A DNA stretch of 7,050 nt from Bacillota bacterium. GTDB taxonomy: Bacteria; Bacillota; Clostridia; Lachnospirales; CAG-274. Where the stretch lies: assembly GCA_017627115.1 (NCBI GenBank), contig JAGAHK010000365.1, positions 1 through 7,050 on the forward strand, written 5' to 3'. The notes under the pieces were generated by a model that ran no database searches, was not told the DNA's origin, and saw only the letters and a list, made by a program, of their open reading frames with translations. Below, in pieces: positions 6,320-7,050 of the stretch. Positions within the stretch are counted from its first letter, which is position 1, and every line of letters begins with the position of its first letter. Position numbers and translations under genes: made by a program.

Positions 6320-7009
6320 GTGAGTGAAAAAAACAGGGTCTTGATAGTTGATGATGATAAACATATAGCCGAGCTTATCTCTCTTTATCTTGATAAAGAA
6401 GGTTATGACACAAGAGAGGTATATTCGGGCAGGGCGGCGATAACTGCTTTTAAGGAGTACTCTCCGAGTATAGTCCTGCTTGATATAATGCTGCCCGAGC
6501 TTGACGGTTATCAGGTCTGCCGTGAAATAAGACAGATAGGCAACACACCTATTATAATGCTTACGGCAAAAGGCGAGGTCTTTGATAAGGTATTGGGTCT
6601 TGAACTCGGCGCGGATGATTATATAATAAAACCTTTTGACCCGAAGGAACTTATTGCCCGTGTCAAGGCGGTTTTGCGCCGCTATGACAGCAAGCCCATA
6701 GAGTCGCCCAAACAGATAGTTTATCAGAACCTTAATATAAATCAGTCCACTTATGTTGTTACCTATCATGATGTAGCGCTTGAACTGCCGCCAAAGGAAT
6801 TTGAGCTTTTGAATTTCCTTGCGCAGCATCCGAACCAGGTGTTTACAAGGGAACAGCTGCTCGATAAAATATGGGGCTATGAATTTATGGGTGATACCCG
6901 TACAGTTGATGTACATATCAAGCGTATAAGGGAAAAAATGCCTTATTCCGACAACTGGAGCGTAAAGACGGTCTGGGGTGTCGGCTATAAGTTTGAGGTC
7001 AGACAATAA
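6320..7009 (+). CDS. OmpR/PhoB-family response regulator
   Basis: This is a DNA-binding transcription regulator controlled by phosphorylation. Numbered from GTG 6320 (229 residues), the receiver domain (about 5-118) has the acidic pocket D11-D12, phospho-acceptor D55 in LLDIMLP, switch T82 and K104 in the KPF motif; all key residues are present. The winged-helix Trans_reg_C domain (about 130-227) shows PPKEFELLNFL, FTREQLLDKIWG and the recognition segment TRTVDVHIKRIREK. An extension to ATG 6305 would add five residues, but it has no ribosome binding site and makes an atypical N-terminus, whereas starting at GTG gives the usual SEKNRVLIVDDD. It follows mutS2 by a repeat-rich 129 bases, so it may have its own promoter. 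Its likely partner is the kinase at 2364-3791, because no other kinase is visible. The regulated genes are unknown; the kinase-cupin unit and its own leader are candidates. Confidence 0.95.
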   Translation: MSEKNRVLIVDDDKHIAELISLYLDKEGYDTREVYSGRAAITAFKEYSPSIVLLDIMLPELDGYQVCREIRQIGNTPIIMLTAKGEVFDKVLGLELGADDYIIKPFDPKELIARVKAVLRRYDSKPIESPKQIVYQNLNINQSTYVVTYHDVALELPPKEFELLNFLAQHPNQVFTREQLLDKIWGYEFMGDTRTVDVHIKRIREKMPYSDNWSVKTVWGVGYKFEVRQ

Positions 7010-7050
7010 AAAATAGCATACTTATAAAATAACATACTTATAAAAAATAC
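7010..7050. repeat. AT-rich 16-bp tandem repeat running off the window
   Basis: The unit AAAATAGCATACTTAT (7010-7025) is followed at once by AAAATAACATACTTAT (7026-7041), 15 of 16 identical, and a partial AT-rich third copy may begin at 7042. It starts directly after the regulator stop codon. It could be a longer tandem array or simple slippage in an AT-rich spacer; the window ends too soon to tell. No terminator hairpin is seen. Confidence 0.7.

Noticed and set aside
6296..7006. Minus-strand frame spanning the response regulator
   Set aside because: It covers exactly the regulator gene in antisense and shows no motif, while the + strand protein has every receiver and DNA-binding residue expected.

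Overview
The window reads as chromosome of a low-to-moderate GC gut-type Firmicute (class Clostridia). Five complete genes lie on the + strand, with strong GAGG-type ribosome binding sites where one is visible, many AAA/ATA codons, and a MutS2 of the Bacillota type. A secreted serpin is the most telling gene. Serpins are sporadic in bacteria, and the 'siropins' were described from [Eubacterium] siraeum, so a siraeum-like Oscillospiraceae is my best guess. The guess rests on family knowledge and general sequence feel, not on a search.

Layout. Positions 1-324 carry no convincing gene. They hold a dense run of short inverted repeats, several perfect, including a pair of mutually exclusive hairpins at 19-66. 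Next comes a 499-residue exported protein (325-1824): a signal peptide, a copper-amine-oxidase-N-like (stalk) domain, then a complete serpin whose reactive loop hinge looks inhibitory. The next intergenic space (1825-2021) is filled mostly by a 162-bp MITE-like element. It has long imperfect terminal inverted repeats and is flanked by TTAA on both sides, the left copy containing the serpin stop codon. A small cupin (2022-2360) follows, then almost without a gap a membrane histidine kinase (2364-3791), and 32 bases later mutS2 (3824-6190).

The 129-base gap after mutS2 holds a perfect 16-bp direct repeat and a perfect 10-bp inverted repeat, with an 8-mer present in three alternating orientations. 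It leads into an OmpR/PhoB-type response regulator. I start that gene at GTG 6320 rather than ATG 6305, because the Shine-Dalgarno sequence overlaps the ATG. The window ends in an AT-rich tandem repeat (7010-7050) that runs off the edge.

How the genes may work together (inference). The histidine kinase and the response regulator are the natural halves of one two-component system, here separated by mutS2. The cupin and kinase are close enough for translational coupling. The serpin appears to be an independent unit, with its own strong ribosome binding site and the inserted element behind it. The most interesting parts are the serpin architecture with its small-residue reactive site, the MITE-like element, the hairpin array, and the repeat-rich leader of the response regulator.
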